From assembly GCA_034716535.1 (NCBI GenBank), contig JAYEJW010000199.1, positions 1-13,493 of the forward strand: DNA of 13,493 nucleotides, written 5' to 3'. This DNA is from JAYEJW01 sp034716535 (GTDB taxonomy: Bacteria > Pseudomonadota > Gammaproteobacteria > Chromatiales > Chromatiaceae). Below the pieces are notes generated by a model. The model searched no databases, had not been told where the DNA came from, and saw only the letters and a program-made list of their open reading frames with translations. Positions 12,599 to 13,493 of the stretch are shown one piece after another (the stretch's first letter is position 1; each line of letters starts with the position of its first letter). A program made the translations under genes and the position numbers.

Positions 12599-13493
12599 TC
12601 GGCTCGGCATATCGGGCCGCATCGCGGAGCGCTTTCAGGCCACCGAGATCACCCCCCTGCTGGCCCTCGTCGGCCTGCTGCTGGGGGTGTTCGCGGTGCT
12701 CGTGACGCCGCGCGAGGAAGAGCCCCAGATCAACGTTACCTTCGCCGATGTCTTCATTCCCTTCCCCGGCGCCACGGCGAGTGAGATCGAGCACCTGGTG
12801 GCGGGACCGGCCGAGCAGGTGCTCTCCGAGATTATGGGCATCGAGCACGTCTACTCGGTCTCGCGCCCCGGCATGGCGGTGGTGACCGTCCAGTATGTGG
12901 TGGGGGAGGACCGCACCGACGCCATCGTGCGCCTATTCAGCAAGGTCCTCTCCAACCAGGACTGGCTTCCACCGAACCTGGGCGTGGGCTCGCCCATCGT
13001 CAAGCCCAAGGGTATCGACGACGTCCCCATCATCACCGCCACCCTCTGGTCCAAGGACGAGACCGTCGGTGCCTTCGAGCTGGGTCAGGTCGCCCACGCC
13101 ATCGAGCAGGAGATCAAGCGTGTGCCCGGCACACGGGACGTCTACACGGTCGGTGTCCCCGATCAGGTGGTGCGCGTCCTGCTCGATCCCCAGGCCCTGG
13201 CCGGATACGGCATCGACCTCACCGACCTCAGGCGCTCCCTGCAGTCGGGCAACCTGGCCCGCGACGACATCGCCGTGACCGCGGACAACCAGGAGATCCT
13301 GGTCCAGGCCGGCACCTTCCTCACCTCACCGGAGCAGATCGGCGACCTGGTCGTGGGCCTGCACGGGGGACGGCCCGTGTATCTTCGCGACGTTGCAAGC
13401 ATCGAACGCGGTCCCGAGCAGCCCCAGACCTACGTCTGGATGGGGGCCGGTCCGGGAGCGGCGCATCAGGGAATCGATCTGACCGGCAACAGG
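12591..13493 (+). CDS. RND efflux transporter permease (partial, N-terminal part)
   Basis: The frame stays open for 301 codons to the window edge; full RND permeases are about 1000-1050 residues, so roughly the first third is seen. After a short cytoplasmic start (MADRLGISGRIAERF), the first membrane helix is about 22-39 (LLALVGLLLGVFAVLVTP), followed by REEEPQI, a hallmark of RND permeases. The porter-domain stretch includes FPGATASEIEHLV and a VYSVSRPGMAVVTVQY segment (PN1). The bases before ATG 12591 contain GGAGGG at 5-base spacing, and the start overlaps the adaptor stop (ATGGCTGA). The permease uses proton motive force to export substrates through the tripartite pump. A separate outer-membrane channel gene is not in the window. 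Whether it moves drugs or metal ions cannot be decided from this part. Confidence 0.94.
   Translation, partial: MADRLGISGRIAERFQATEITPLLALVGLLLGVFAVLVTPREEEPQINVTFADVFIPFPGATASEIEHLVAGPAEQVLSEIMGIEHVYSVSRPGMAVVTVQYVVGEDRTDAIVRLFSKVLSNQDWLPPNLGVGSPIVKPKGIDDVPIITATLWSKDETVGAFELGQVAHAIEQEIKRVPGTRDVYTVGVPDQVVRVLLDPQALAGYGIDLTDLRRSLQSGNLARDDIAVTADNQEILVQAGTFLTSPEQIGDLVVGLHGGRPVYLRDVASIERGPEQPQTYVWMGAGPGAAHQGIDLTGNR

Noticed and set aside
11912..12622. 236-codon minus-strand frame
   Set aside because: It is entirely antisense to the RND adaptor gene, which has clear motifs.

Overview
The window suggests a GC-rich gammaproteobacterium, perhaps of the Chromatiales/Ectothiorhodospiraceae type. This is inferred from the gene families (a PA0069-like radical SAM protein, an HX4E PlsC-like acyltransferase, an SPFH/NfeD pair, a TtcA-like PP-loop protein, an RND pump), not from any marker gene. 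No rRNA, tRNA, CRISPR array, transposase or integrase was recognised. Eleven genes look complete, two run off the window edges, two are broken remnants, and one very small ORF has a strong ribosome binding site.

Layout. (1) 1-2038, minus strand: a geranylgeranyl-reductase-like flavoprotein, then a TRPM-type SLOG (LSDAT) protein, then the start of a Rossmann-fold (possibly TrkA-N-like) protein cut by the left edge. (2) 2039-2456 is a divergent intergenic region. It is followed by a PlsC-like acyltransferase (+). The flavoprotein and the acyltransferase are visibly less GC-rich than the other genes. (3) 3284-4763, minus: a 35-residue small ORF, an OsmC-family protein and a HAD-IIA phosphatase in one probable transcript. 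(4) 4839-5918, plus: a radical SAM protein, followed by a GCGAAG-repeat spacer. (5) 6060-7608, minus: a broken alpha/beta-hydrolase remnant, a small cupin, and an exported zincin-like protein translationally coupled to it. (6) 7694-9028, plus: an intact zinc-less MDR quinone oxidoreductase, an AT-rich spacer, and an Hsp20 gene that has lost its 5' half. (7) 9186-10600, minus: an SPFH (band 7) protein and an NfeD protein overlapping by ATGA, ending at a hairpin. (8) 10697-13493, plus: a TtcA-like gene, then an RND adaptor and the N-terminal third of an RND permease, preceded by an AT-rich promoter-like stretch.

How they fit together. SPFH+NfeD and RND adaptor+permease are standard two-gene modules for membrane organisation and efflux. 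The OsmC protein, the quinone reductase, the Hsp20 remnant and the cupin give the middle of the window a stress/detoxification flavour, but nothing ties them into one pathway. The least ordinary part is the left edge, where a TRPM-like ligand-sensing SLOG domain sits 20 bases upstream of a Rossmann protein and downstream of a flavoprotein. The two gene remnants on either side of the quinone reductase suggest recent rearrangement or decay there.
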